Of a stretch of DNA of 64,000 nucleotides, positions 44,765 to 56,143 are shown piece after piece. The stretch spans positions 10,974,001 to 11,038,000 of the forward strand of contig OX335657.1 of NCBI GenBank assembly GCA_946894095.1, given 5' to 3'. The translations under genes were made by a program, and so were the position numbers. Source of the DNA: Incurvaria masculella (Eukaryota; Arthropoda; Insecta; Lepidoptera; Incurvariidae). Positions within the stretch are counted from its first letter, which is position 1, and each line of letters begins with the position of its first letter. The notes beneath the pieces are model-generated. The model was not told the DNA's origin and did no database searches. It saw nothing but the letters and a program-made list of their open reading frames with translations.

Positions 44765-45709
44765 ATAATTTGTAACACATTATGCAAAGAGAAATTACGA
44801 ATGTTTTTACTATGCCATGTCATTTTTGCCATGGAGTTTTAGGAAAGGTAGGAATTAAATTTAACTCAAGTCAAGCCGAAACTTCAGCTATAGACACCTA
44901 TTAAGTCTAACGCTATGCAACGAACCACTGTTCAAGAACATCAAGAATGACAAAAAATATAAAATGCTAAGGCCTGTGCTAAGGCCTTTGTGTCTCGCGT
45001 GGTGGCCGCGAGTGACTTACTGACTTTTTGTTTTTTTGTCCTGCCCGAATCTTTTTTGTGGCAGTAGCGAGCCCTAGAGATGCCGAGAGTGAGTTCAATG
45101 AAATATCGATACATTTCGATTAACTTCATATTGTTTTTCTTTAATTTGAAAGATACGTAAACGAGTGTCAAGTCAAACATAATAGTTATGCAAGGCTATT
45201 GAAAATTTAAATTTAATAAATACTACTCTATTATTATATATCAGGGTAGGTACCTGCCTAATATACGTGATCACTATTACAAAGATACGCATACCTATTA
45301 TATTCATCAGACATTTTCGATTTCGAAAAATGTGTCTCTGAAAAACATGTCCCGTAATGGAAACAATTGTTTGCCCGCAAATAAAACATAATGATTTAAT
45401 GTTATACGTGGGGCATACTAAAAGCTTCTGGAACTGGCTACTTAATATTATGTAAATAAAAAAACATTTAATACTACATTTGAAAATAGGACTGTCTGAT
45501 AAAATGTTATTTTTTAATTTGCCATATTGTCGTTTGTTAACCGTGGCGTAATTTTGGATTTTGTGTGTCGGTACTTCAATGCATTAAATTGAAGGATTTC
45601 TACGATTTTTACGATGTTTGCTGTGGCTTAAGTGAATTAGAAGGTTGCTAAATACTTCAATAAAATTGGCATATTTGGTATTCTAGCTGTGTGTATGCGT
45701 GGTTTAATT
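44765..45709. other. Spacer, nothing recognised
   Basis: AT-rich; no repeat family recognised. Confidence 0.35.
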
Positions 45710-46360
45710 AAATTAGACGTGGCAGTAATCATCTCCGTGACGATGTACTTGAAGTTGGATTAGCGACTGCGGTTACCGAATCTATTATTGATTATGTACG
45801 ACAACTAATTTAAGGCTGACAAAAAAAACTTGTCACAAATTCTTACTATTTTTGGTATTAGAATGACTCAAGTGCAAAACATTGAGAAATGTGCAAATGT
45901 ATGAATCCTTTGCAATCGATGGACATCGGATAATTTGACCAGAAACGACTGCGTGAGTGGTGCCGCAAATTCATAACAAAGTTTGATGGAGGGCCATCGT
46001 TCGATGTTTATAATATTGCTACAGGCGGCGAAACCTGGCCATACTGATTTGAACAGGAAATAAAAAGCTAATCGGCAGAATGGGTTTTTCCTTTTAAATA
46101 TTTGTCCGTCGAAGCATTGGTAAGAAAATGGTTGCTTTTTTTTGGCAATTAAGGACATTACGCAACAGTGTCGCTTGAAGACCAAAGGACAGAGGCTGCA
46201 AATTGGTATGAAAATACTAGGTTGCCTAGTGGAAACATTCACGGAAAGTTATTGAAGAGGTCCCTAAGGAAGACTGGTCCAACTGCCTATCACAAAGGTT
46301 CCAAAGAATACATAAATGCACTAATTGTCAAGGCATATACTTTGAAAAATGAATGAACCA
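45710..46360 (+). pseudogene. Mariner-family transposase remnant
   Basis: Forward phases read, in order: LRDDVLEVGLATAVTESII (the linker around R-DD--EGRPSTAV), LSQILTIFGIRMTQVQ (second helix-turn-helix), EWCRKFITKFDGGPSFD, YNIATGGETW (around the first catalytic aspartate, here changed to G in the usual TGDETW), SAEWVFPF, and SLEDQRTEAANWYENTRLPS. Several stops and phase changes lie between them. The catalytic end (HDNA-H and PYSPDL-P-D) is missing. In life the protein cuts and pastes its element at TA sites. This is an inactivated, old copy with no inverted repeats that I could find. It is a different lineage from the copy at 48364. Confidence 0.7.
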
Positions 46361-46382
46361 CAAGTAAAAACTTATAGTTTTA

Positions 46383-47290
46383 CTAGCTGCGGTACCCGGC
46401 TTCGCTCGGGTTAGTGTCGGCTAAATTATTTCATGGATAAAAAGTAGCCCACATGGCTGATCCAAAATAGGGTCAAACTGGTCCAGGACAATGTATCCAT
46501 CTACCAAATTTAATCAAGATCGTTCGAGTTGAAAAAGCATGATTTAATGAGAAACATCCAATAATTCCCTTTTAGAGCTTCGTTGACATTTGGTGGCTTG
46601 CACTGTAACATTGCTTACCTAGTAAGTAAGTAACGTGTAACGTAGGTAAGTTTTGAGTGGACTCCAACCCACAGCTAGCCTCAACATCGAAAACAGTAAC
46701 CCATCTCGAACCTGACTGCTTCCAGAGAGACATTGATAAAATACGCACATAATCGGGTAAGTAGTTCGCAAGTTATAAGAATTTAACACTCACTACCCCC
46801 TTTTCTGGTAATGAAGCGTTATATTATGTAGCCTATAAGTTTTGAGTATAATCAGGCTAGACGTAGATACAATCCGCATCTAAATCGAGTAATTTGTTCT
46901 GAAGGATTTTGCCAAGTAGTCCTAAAGTTGCGGAAAATACCAAGCCGTACTTCAGTACAATTAGTAAAATTAAGCGAGCGCCCCCCTCCAGCTGCCGCCC
47001 TCCCGCCGAGCCGTGCATAGCATTGCAGTTTGTATGACAGCCACATCTTAGCGTAAGCGGAACTGAATTTTATTCAGCCTATCCTAATTCCCGGGTAGTC
47101 AAATGTACGTGTACTAAGTTTCATCTCATCCAAAAAATCGGTTTAAGATTTATATACATACAGAAATGATTTCTAAAAATCGTCAATTTAGTTTCAGTAT
47201 CATAAATAAAGTCTACAAACCTAATATCTTATAAAACAAAGCAACTTACTCCATGAATAACCCATACAGATTTATTATTAGTATAGATTT
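46383..47290 (+). repeat. Family L-type interspersed repeat, long or composite
   Basis: Begins CTAGCTGCGGTACCCGGCTT and has AAATTTAATCAAGATCGTTC near 46520; later CTAAGTTTCATCTCATCC (47120) and a final TTATTATTAGTATAGATTTT. In between are about 400 bases that I cannot assign, including a C-rich patch (46978-47012, CCCCCCTCCAGCTGCCGCCC). Confidence 0.45.
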
Positions 47291-47597
47291 TACATTATCA
47301 TTCCTGTTATGTTATTCACATTATTATAAATGAACCAAAATAACCAAAAAAGGACCAATTACTTACCTACCTACAACCTTTAATAATTTAAATAAAAACG
47401 AAGTAATTCTTTATAATTAACAGGTAAGTAACCTATCAATATAATTAAAATAAAAATCAAGTATATTTTTGTAACCTAAACTAACCTAACAAAAAAAAAC
47501 CTGCCAATAACTATCGTTGGGCCTATATTACTTTAAGTACAATGAGTTTTTAACAAATCGCTAGTGCCTTGAAAATTCTCCAACGGACACAACCGGC

Positions 47598-47720
47598 ATG
47601 ACGTCTACCGTCACCCGTCACCCGTCCCCCCTCACCCACCGCGCGTCGCAACGTCCGCCCCGCCCCCGTCGCCGCCCCCGGCCCCGCTCCCCTTGGTGTG
47701 AAGTAGAGCTACCGGCATCG
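47598..47720. other. C-rich low-complexity patch
   Basis: Repeated CGTCACC and CCCGCC runs (CCGTCGCCGCCCCCGGCCCC). The 81-codon frame here is compositional. An N scrap (TTTTCGCAGCCCCGTGAAAG) follows at 47724. Confidence 0.4.
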
Positions 47721-47740
47721 TTTTCGCAGCCCCGTGAAAG

Positions 47741-47945
47741 TTCGAAAGCCCATGGGCACAATATCTTTATAAATTGTAGCCTATGTCTTATTCTGATGTA
47801 TAAGCTATATTATTGTAAAGTTTCATTAAAATCCATTCAGTAGTTTTTACGTGAAAGAGTAACAAACATCCATCCATCCATCCATCCATCCATTATTACA
47901 AACTTTCCCCTTTATAATATTTATTAGATTAGATTAATAAGAATC
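47741..47945 (+). repeat. Retrotransposon-tail-like repeat with CATC array
   Basis: GTAAAGTTTCATTAAAATCC, ATTCAGTAGTTTTTACGTG, AAAGAGTAACAAACATCC then six or seven CATC units, a combination I recognise as a widespread lepidopteran repeat tail. Confidence 0.55.
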
Positions 47946-48360
47946 CAAAAACTGTCAGTATGCCCTTATTTCTTACAAAAGTAGTATATAAATAAGATTA
48001 ATTTGGTTTTGTACCTATCTAGTTTTGATAATATTGTTGATAATAATCGATCAACCGTAAACTAATTTGTAAGTATCAATGAAAATAATAAATAAAATGA
48101 CAAACCTGGCGAATGTTATTGCAGGTTTTTCTACACTAGACGTAATCGAATTGGTAGGTAAGGAAAAAAAAGGAATCCAAGTGTCTAATATACATCTAAA
48201 GGATTAAATAGAGAAACTGGAACTGAAACTGATTCTGGTATTTTTTTTTTATACCCAGGTCCTTTTCATATAATATATTATTTTATTTTATAAAAGGTAT
48301 ATTTGATGTTGTGCATAGATGTGCAACACAGAACTAAGAAATCGCAAACGCGCCCACATA
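47946..48360. other. Spacer with a short shared repeat
   Basis: 48170-48235 (AATATACATCTAAAGG, GAAACTGGAACTGAAACTG) matches the start of the N copy at 28184. Confidence 0.4.
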
Positions 48361-48363
48361 ATA

Positions 48364-49285
48364 GGTCGGGGAAAAAGTCTTTTCGCATTATGTATGAACT
48401 TGTAATAAAATCTCTTTGGCTATACTATTTGTATCTGGCTGGTTTTGGTATCATTGAAAGTTTAAATTTTAAAGAACATAATTCCAAATTCAAATTAGGA
48501 AAATGTGTGATTCTCATTTGTTTTTCGTACTGTCAAAATGAGTGAATCTAATGAAGAAATTCGATACATTTTAAAATTTTACTACAAAAAAGGTAAAAAT
48601 GCAACGCAAGCCGCGAAAAAAATTTGCGATGTTTATGGACCTAGTGCAGTGTCTGTGAGAGTAGCACAAATTTGGTTTAAGCGTTTTCAATCCGGAAATT
48701 TTGATGTCAAAGATGCACGTCGCTCTGGTCGCCCTATTACGGATAAAATGGATGCCATTTTTGAAAAAGTGGAGCAAGATCGGCATATCAGTAGTTACGA
48801 CGTAGCTGAAGAACTAGGAATTGACCACAAAACAGTTTTGGCGCATTTGAAAAGAACTGGGTACACAAAAAAGCTCGATATTTGGGTACCTCACGAGCTC
48901 ACTGAAAGAAACCTAATGAACCGGCTAGACCTCACACATCTTTAGCCACTCAGCAAAAACTAAGAGAGTTTGGCTGGGAGGTGTTAATGCATCCGCCGTA
49001 TAGTCCTGACCTTGCACCTTCAGATTTCCACCTGTTTAGGTCTCTTCAGAATTCTTTAGGCAGTGTCAGGTTAACATCACGAGAGGACTGCCAAAACCAC
49101 TTGTCGCGGTATATTGATCAGAAGTCCCAATATTTCTATAGCAATGGGATGATGTCCCTACCTACAAGATGGCAAAAAGTTATCGAACAAAATGGTACCT
49201 ACATACTTTAGTTAAATGTAAATAAACCATATTAAAAAATGTTTTGAATTTTCTTAAAAAATGCGAAGAAACTTTTTCCCCAACC
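48364..49285 (+). mobile_element. Mariner element, 922 bp, internally deleted
   Basis: Terminal inverted repeats of 25 bp (left GGTCGGGGAAAAAGTCTTTT, right mirror of GGTTGGGGAAAAAGTTTCTT, three mismatches), flanked by TA on both sides (48362-48363, 49286-49287), the mariner target duplication. Full mariners are about 1.3 kb, so roughly 350 bp are missing. The lost part is the middle of the transposase gene. The copy could only move if another element supplied transposase. Confidence 0.88.
48538..49211 (+). pseudogene. Mariner transposase, central deletion
   Basis: The N-terminal part opens at ATG 48538 (MSESNEEIRYILKFYYKKG), contains the first helix-turn-helix (AAKKICDVYG to WFKRFQSGNFD), the RSGRP hook-like motif, and the second helix-turn-helix region up to WVPHELTERN; it then hits a stop at 48943. 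A second phase continues from PHTSLATQQKLREFGWEVL to HPPYSPDLAPSDFHLF and ends WQKVIEQNGTYIL at 49211. The two are joined by a deletion at about 48925-48930 that removes the first two catalytic aspartates (in the GDE and HDNA motifs) and shifts the frame. Only the third aspartate (PSD) remains. It is catalytically dead. Confidence 0.85.
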
Positions 49286-49287
49286 TA

Positions 49288-50788
49288 TTATGAAGGCCTT
49301 AGATAACGCTGTTGAATTTCTTAATACGGATTTTATTTAATTTATTTATTTTATTTTTTATTTATTTAGGAGGAAATACAGACACGAAAAATGAAAGCAG
49401 TAACAATAACAAGTAATTAGAATTTGCTCGTATCCAAAGCTATTTCTCACTGATACATAAGAATACATTAAAGAAAAGGTGGTGCATGCGGAATTAAACT
49501 AGGAACATACATGTAAATAGGAATAACATATATAGTTGGTAGATATGTTTGCTTACAACAGCTTAAGATTTCTGACATTATATTTAAATGTACGTGTGGA
49601 TTCAATTAAATTATTATCAGTGGGAAATTTTACTTAACCTATTGATTAATAAATTTATTTTTTTATATTCACCGACACTTACTATACATCGATATTTGTG
49701 TGCAACACTACTCTTAGAAGGATGTGAATTATTTGTAGAGCAAGACAGAAAGAGCGTATTGTGTCAGAAAGAGACGGAAATCAATCGTAAACTGGCAACA
49801 TACAAATATAGGATATGTTATTTCTATTATTTTTCTGTAATTGGTGTTCTTTAAAAAATACTATATTTAACGACAAAGTAGTATTCTATTGCTTTAAGAT
49901 GCTCATTTTCCTTTGTTTTGCTTTTTAGTATGCAGTGATATTCAAAAAGTTCAGATTACACCAATTGAAAAACTTACATTGCATTCAGGCTGTAACTAAG
50001 TAGGTATTGATTTTTAAGTCAAAAATACATATGTTACGCCGCAGCATTCTGTAAGGGAATACTATTAATTTTATCACATAATGTACATATATTCAGAACG
50101 TCATAATGTACTCGTATCAGTCATTACATGCATCAAATCACATTGAATGACAACTTTTATGTCTGACAAATCGGAAATTCGCAAAACACTATTGTAGTGC
50201 TAAATAACCATTTACGAGAGCTCCGCCATTATTCAAATAAGATGCAAATACAGTCACAAGGCTCAGACAAACAACTTCTGTGTGTTATATTTACATCATA
50301 GTAGGTACCTGCATAAATTATGTCTGTTAGTGCAATCACCTTATTTATATTCAACTTCATACCAGGATATACCTGTAGGCGACCCCCCCTCTTTTGAGTT
50401 AATATTAAAATTGTTCTTGTGGAGTTGTCAGTTACCTGTGGAATTTTCTAAAGAAATATTTCCACATTATTTACCCTGGTGTTTTTTTCGGCCATGATGA
50501 ATGTAACATGATAAAACTTGTTTACTCTGCACCAGATTTTTTTCTCTACTTCCATTCTACTACCTAAATAGCTAATTGCCTATAAATTTGTCAAATTGTA
50601 TGTAACTCATCTTGTTAACTCACTACAAAATTGTATTAAAATTAATCCATTCAAATTCAAATTCGATCGTATTCTACAAAGTGAAATACCAATAAGAAAT
50701 AATTATTCTTGAGGTCAATATAATGAGGGACTTGCCTTCCATGCCAGAGGTTGTGCAAACTCATCGCTAGGAAATGTTATGGGGGCCA
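49288..50788. other. Spacer, nothing recognised
   Basis: AT-rich with a TTTATTTATT run at 49330-49370. Frames of 71 and 88 codons carry no recognised motif. Confidence 0.35.
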
Positions 50789-51072
50789 TTTTTAGGGTTC
50801 CGTACCCAAAGGGTGAAAACGGAACCCTATTACTAAGCCTCCGCTGTCCGTCCGTCCGTCCTTCCGTCTGTCACAGGGCTGTATCTCATGAACCGTAATA
50901 GGTAGGCAGAGTGTGTATTTATTTTGCCGCTATAACAGCAAATAGGGAAAATATATTTAATATATATAAAATACAAAAAAACATACAAAAAACGTGATTT
51001 GATTGTGTAAAATCTTTTACTATGGTACGGAACCCTTCGTGTGCGAGTCCAACTCGAACTTGGCCGGTTTTT
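50789..51072 (+). repeat. Family A element, near full length
   Basis: TTTTTAGGGTTCCGTACCCA to GTGCGAGTCCAACTCGAAC then TTGGCCGGTTTTT. The middle lacks CTGAAATTTTCAC (GGTAGGCAGAGTGTG reads through). Confidence 0.85.
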
Positions 51073-51328
51073 AGTGCAGTTTTTTAGAATTAACATGATC
51101 ATTTGTCATAGACTTTTTATTCATTCCCAGAGCACATTGACTAAGGGTAAGCCGGAAGGAAGATGTCAGGCCGGACGGAAACTGTTAGGCCGTACTTTGC
51201 CCAAGCCTGATTACCTGTTCGCCCTGTTCATGCACCACATTATTTCTCTTTCTTTACGAATGCGAGTCGTTCCATGGTTCGAAATCCATATAAAAGCGTT
51301 TAGATCCCCTTCCCCTACTTTAGGGTAG
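51073..51328. other. Short spacer
   Basis: Nothing recognised. Confidence 0.35.
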
Positions 51329-51468
51329 CTTGGTCGAAGCGGCAATTAAAATTTGTCCGTGTTTTCCATCCAGTTCAATGTACCCGTGCTCGTAAAGTGC
51401 ATGGCATCATGCTGAGCTAATACCATGACGGTAGGCGTGGCATTAGCCATGCGTGGCCAGTTACATAG
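51329..51468 (+). repeat. Family B SINE, body and distal end
   Basis: TTGGTCGAAGCGGCAATTAA, TTTTCCATCCAGTTCAATG, GCTAATACCATGACGG, GGCCAGTTACATA. The tRNA head is missing. Confidence 0.65.
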
Positions 51469-51906
51469 ACAATAATCGAATAATCCATTTGGATTATGAG
51501 TGAGTGAGCGTCCAAGATGGCAATATAAGAAGAGAACGGGCTAGTTAGGATAACGGTGACAAGATAACGTTGCCGGCATCATCGAGATACTCCCAATACT
51601 TGACGACACATATTGAAAATTTATATCATATTATTTGTTACACAATAGAAAATAAATATAGGCATAAGTTTTACTTCAATCACCCGTGGTATTAGAGAAG
51701 CCGGAATGTAGAAGTTGTCCTGCCATAACCCACGATAACTAGCTTTACCTACTGGATCCAACTATGGATAAGTTCAAATAAGTACAAAAAAATATCAAAA
51801 TCGCTTAGGGCGTTTATGAGGAGAACAATTACGGAAATACCGGAATTGTATTATACATATTGTATATGTTACAGTTAAAGCCCGATGTTGGTTAAAGTCA
51901 GAAATC
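51469..51906. other. Spacer, nothing recognised
   Basis: AT-rich. Confidence 0.35.
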
Positions 51907-52202
51907 TTTTTTAGGGTTCCGTACCCAAAGGGTAAAAACGGAACCCTATTACTAAGCCTCCGCTGTCCGTCCGTCCGTCCGTCCGTCTGTCACAGGGCTG
52001 TATCTCATGAACCGTAACAGATAGGAAGCAGAAATTTTCACAGATTATGTATTTATTTTGCCGCTATAACAACAAATAGGTAACATTATAAAATAATAAT
52101 AATTAAATGGGGGCCCCATACAAAAAACGTGTTTTTGTATCTTGTGCGATGGTACGGAACCCTTCGTGTGCGAGTCCGACTCGCACTTGGCCGGTTTTTT
52201 TT
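51907..52202 (+). repeat. Family A element, full length
   Basis: A well-kept copy: TTTTTAGGGTTCCGTACCCA, CCGTCCGTCCGTCCGTCCGT, CTCATGAACCGTAACAG, TTTTGCCGCTATAACAAC, and the exact 19 bp palindrome GTGCGAGTCCGACTCGCAC before TTGGCCGGTTTTTT. Confidence 0.88.
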
Positions 52203-52934
52203 CTTGAAGGTAACTAAGATTTTCAAGATATACCCTTATCGAGGACACTATTTTGGAGTTTATGGTAAGAAAAAAAACTTAACCAATTTTTTTCATTCAA
52301 AAAATTATAAAAAAAAACTTTAAAATTTTCTATTTTTTTCTTGACATCAACTCTTAATTAGTGCACTCATCATTGATATAAGTGCAGAAATCCATTAAAC
52401 TTCAAGGAAAATACATTTCAGACTGTAACCAACATCGGGCTCCGTAATGTATATACGTACAAAGAGTCTTGAATTATATGATGACGAAGTTTTGACAGGG
52501 ACGCTTACACCCTGTAAATTTAATATTTTTTCTCTAAAAATGCTTTCATCTCATACCTGTCCGGTAGGTTTCAAATCTGATCAAAGATGCAACAAAAACT
52601 GATGACACGTGAAGAGAAAGAGCACCATTAAATGTCGCCGTGACAGCAGTAAACATAGGAACATCTTTGGTGACGGTGTGTATTTGAATAGGGAGTTAAT
52701 AAATGATGTATTGTGAGGCCACGGAGCGCATGCGCGCATCGATCATTATGATGGATTTTACCGATCGGAAGGCATTTAGAAATAGGTACAAATGTAATAT
52801 ATTCTTGTAACTGTGAATGATCATATACATTCATAAATTCAGTTGTAACGTATGTGTGCCGTTCCGGCACTTAGAACGAATGCAATTGGACCCCTGCATT
52901 TCTTCCAGTGCATGTCGTATGTGGCGAACAGAGT
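52203..52934. other. Spacer with a small shared repeat
   Basis: 52855-52925 (GTTCCGGCACTTAG, TGCATTTCTTCCAGTGCATG) resembles 29393-29455. Otherwise AT-rich. Confidence 0.4.
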
Positions 52935-53278
52935 GGTCAGTCTGAGCTCTAACCTAAATTGGCGTTTACGGAACTTCGAAGTTACGTAAAAACGTCAAAC
53001 CTCATACAAATGTTTACTACTTATGCTGTGGTTTTACTTCTTCAAGCTGTCAAAGTCAAACTCGGACTTTCGATTTGAATGAAAACGCGGAGTCGGCGTA
53101 AACGGCAACGTCGACGTATTTACGCCGACGATGAGTAAGCTATCAAATCAAACTCGGCCTCGCAAATATTAGTTCGCTTAACGCCCCCTGCGCGCGCTCC
53201 TCAATTTCTCTATACATTTGAAAACGCCAGTCGATCGGTTTGGCGTAAACGTCAATTTCGGTGACAACTGGTACTAGG
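52935..53278 (+). mobile_element. Family F MITE, second copy
   Basis: GGTCAGTCTGAGCTCTAACC at the left and GGTGACAACTGGTACTAGG at the right, with inner arms around CGCCAGTCGATCGGTTTGGC. Same orientation as 34147-34494. The left arm is more diverged. Confidence 0.72.
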
Positions 53279-54813
53279 AGCTCGGATCGTTGATCTAAGG
53301 AGTTTGTCGTCATGGTTCGGATTCGGAAACTCTTTAACAGAGTATATTAAATACTTATTCATGCTAAGCAAGTAATCGTCCCTTTTTTAGCGAATCAGCC
53401 GTGAACTAATGCCATGTTAATTAAAAAAATATAGCCCCAAAAGGAACGACTTTATACTGCAAGACTAGATTTAAAACACCAAGCAAACAGTGCGTCTACT
53501 TATTCCGGCACCTGCTTTGGAATTATCCTACAATCGCTCCTGTAAGAAATTCCTCCTACTAACACAGTTAAAAAATAAAAAAAACAGACAAATCACATTG
53601 AGTAAGGCTGTGGTTGTTACAATAGCGAAATTTTTTTTTTCCGGAATAGAAGTTTTTGGACTCTTCTACCCAAAAACTCTCGGTAATTGGAGTAATGTGT
53701 GCCGCCAACTTTACAGACGTCAGTACTCCTTATTAAGCGGAGCAGTTTGCCGAAATAACTACATAATTTCGTCGAGGCTGTTAAAAGAAACCTGAGCGTG
53801 TGACCGTAGCTTGTGAAGCAAAGAGGACAACCATTAGTCACCGCGCTGCCCGTGCCCTGAATTGTCAAGCAGCTTCTTCTATGTGGTATTGTGAAGTATG
53901 CATGCTGTCTGTATGTATGTATATGTCGCCACCAAGTTGTTAAATGTCACTTAAAAACCACTTCTAAAATATTCAACTTTTTTTTGTGCCTGCAGGCCAC
54001 GCGCGATAGAAGTAAAACTATATTCATATTTTATTATTAATCAAGAGATAGTTAGTGAGTAAAGTAAGGACGTGGGTATGACCTCCAATGAAAAAACAAC
54101 CAGCACAAGCAGCGTTACGAAAAATCCGTACTACCAATGTTTCTACCTCTCCCCCGCAGCCACCCCATCCGAACGTTATAACTATCATCTAGTAAGCTAC
54201 GCGTTTACCTACCCCCTCTGCCTAACCGACATCTTCCATTTCACCACTAATGTATTGGTTAGAGGGACGACGCTGCTGAGGCACTCTCCTACTTTTCTCT
54301 TCAAACGATCTTAATTTTTCCTAACGTTAGAAAATTTTAGACCCGCTGGCGAAGAAGTGTCGCCCAAAAATTTTACTCAATCTCTTTTAATTTTTGCGTG
54401 CGATAAAGGTCGCAGAAGAATCGTAGACGCTTCCTTATGAAGACAACCTCCAAATGACTTCAAAATAAATGGAAAAAATACTATCAAAGAATAAACCTTC
54501 CAAAAAGAAATCTCTGGAATGCCTTCTTCTCCATTCATTTAATTGTGAACATTTTTGCCGTTTGTGGGTGGTTACAGCGGCGGTTTGCGTGTCACCGGTC
54601 GATTCTGGTATCCATATCGGTGATCTGCGATCAATTGGAGTGAGCTGCCGCCGCTGCCGCAGTCGCTGCAGCTCCAACCCGTTTTAATTAGCTGCTCGAA
54701 CGGACCGCGTACAGCTTACGGTACACTCAGTTAAACAATCACATAAACATTTTAATATATTTGTTTTTGTATTTTTTACATTTTGACGGTTGCCCTAGGT
54801 CTAGGGTTTATTT
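53279..54813. other. Spacer, nothing recognised
   Basis: Frames of 80-101 codons (53490-53795, 54072-54314, 54435-54677) have no recognised motif. The one at 54072 has a short serine/threonine-rich start and might be a chance frame in a mixed-GC stretch. Confidence 0.3.
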
Positions 54814-55110
54814 TATGTAACTGAAAATAGAACACACCACAAGGGAACTAGGTGCCATGCCAGGACCTTACTTATATTACTCGGCTACATTAAACTGGAT
54901 GGAAAACACGGACAATTTTCATTCATTCATGACGATGGTACCAACCCGGGTGAGAATTACCCTACCACCTTGTAAGTAAGGAAGGGGAAATACAGTTTAG
55001 CCCCAACGGTTAAAAATGGTCACCCATCCAGAACCCAACCGCACTCAGAGGTGTTTACCCAGCTTATCGAATCGCCAGGCGTCCACTGGGCTACCGAGGT
55101 TGACCGAGGT
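54814..55110 (-). repeat. Family B SINE, diverged
   Basis: TATGTAACTGAAAATAG, AACTAGGTGCCATGCCAGG, ACTGGATGGAAAACACGG, GATGGTACCAACCCGGG. From about 55000 the sequence departs from other copies; CGAATCGCCAGGCGTCCACT may be a different tRNA-like head. Confidence 0.55.
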
Positions 55111-55238
55111 TAAAACCACTGAAGATAAAGGAAGGAGAAGTGGCATGAGGTCGATCGCGTCTCCGCTATATGGTCAAAATTATCATATAATTGTATAGGA
55201 ATCCGGCGGCGCGCGTGTCGTATGCCTTACAGTGGAAA

Positions 55239-55326
55239 CCACAGAAATCGGAATATATTCCCAATTATTATATATATTATTATATATATTATATTATTAT
55301 ATTTGAATATATTCCGATTTCTGTGG
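55239..55326. repeat. Perfect 22 bp hairpin with AT-only loop
   Basis: Arms 55239-55260 and 55305-55326 are exact reverse complements (begin CCACAGAAATCGG). The 44-base loop is almost pure TTATATA. Flanks GTGGAAAC occur on both sides (55232 and 55325) as direct repeats. Confidence 0.8.
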
Positions 55327-55706
55327 TGGAAACATCGCCACCGCGCGCTCCAAAATAGTGTTCGTCAAGTCAGTTCCAACTCACACATTCCCTCCAATAC
55401 GTCGTCGAGTTGCATGTGGCATATGTGCGTTGAAGATGGATTGGAAGTTTTTGAAAATTGGAGACAGCGGGTCCCATACCAAGCGAGCTCGATGCCATAT
55501 CTCCTCCCTTTTTATCTATGGTGGAAACAGAAATATTTTCATTTTGATTTTTCACTATTTTGACTTCCGCACAGGACGGAAATCAGTGATTTAAACGTAC
55601 AACAAGGTATGTGGAATGTGATATATTTGTACGTATAATCGACCGTAAAGCAAGGACACATTAATTAAAGAAAGAACCCTTTAAAAATAACTACTTTATG
55701 AATATA
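55327..55706. other. Spacer with overlapping unrecognised frames
   Basis: Frames of 113, 78 and 61 codons overlap in three phases over 55222-55594. None resembles a known protein. Confidence 0.3.
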
Positions 55707-55779
55707 CTGCAAGGCTGGACCCGAACCAGCACAACATACCATTTGCGGGTATTGCGTCTTCCAATTTCACCACTTGCTG
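55707..55779 (-). tRNA. tRNA-like sequence, probable pseudo-tRNA (Leu CAA by loop position)
   Basis: 73 bases on the minus strand fold into a cloverleaf: acceptor CAGCAAG/CTTGCAG (one A-A mismatch), D loop containing GG, anticodon stem ATACC/GGTAT with loop CGCAAAT (CAA in anticodon position), five-base variable loop, T stem GCTGG/CCAGC with loop TTCGGGT. Against it: G instead of the invariant T33, G instead of A58 in the T loop, a weak three-pair D stem, and no long variable arm as tRNA-Leu should have. It is most likely a pseudogene, an organelle-derived piece or a SINE head. Confidence 0.4.
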
Positions 55780-55987
55780 TATAACCATAACTTTGAATTC
55801 TCCTACAGTCCCTCCTCCCGTAATGAATGCCTCCTACTAACAAAGTGTTCAAAATTATACCTACATACAATATTGATTTAACACTATACTTGCGTTATAA
55901 ACATTGACTGCAAACATTGAACATTCAAACATATTGCCGTCGTCTCGCAGTCCGTATTCCGCAAATCCGTTGGTATGGTGTCTCGCC
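55780..55987. other. Short spacer
   Basis: Nothing recognised. Confidence 0.35.
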
Positions 55988-56143
55988 TGTCCGAGCCTCC
56001 AGTGTCCTTCTGTCAGTTCGTCCGTATGTCACAGGGATGTATCTTATGAACCGTGATAAGTAGGTGGCTGAAATTTTCACTGAGTGTGTATTTCTTTTGC
56101 CGGTATAACAACAAATAGGCAAAATAAATAAATAATAATATTC
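55988..56143 (+). repeat. Family A element, left piece split by the large P
   Basis: CGAGCCTCCAGTGTCC, TGTCACAGGGATGTATC, TTTTGCCGGTATAACAAC to AAATAAATAATAATATT, then P begins. The next expected bases of A (GGTCC-CATACAAAAAAC) reappear at 61055 beyond P. The first hairpin is missing. Confidence 0.7.

Noticed and set aside
45868..46242. 124-codon antisense frame as a gene
   Set aside because: It is the shadow of a decayed mariner transposase on the plus strand.
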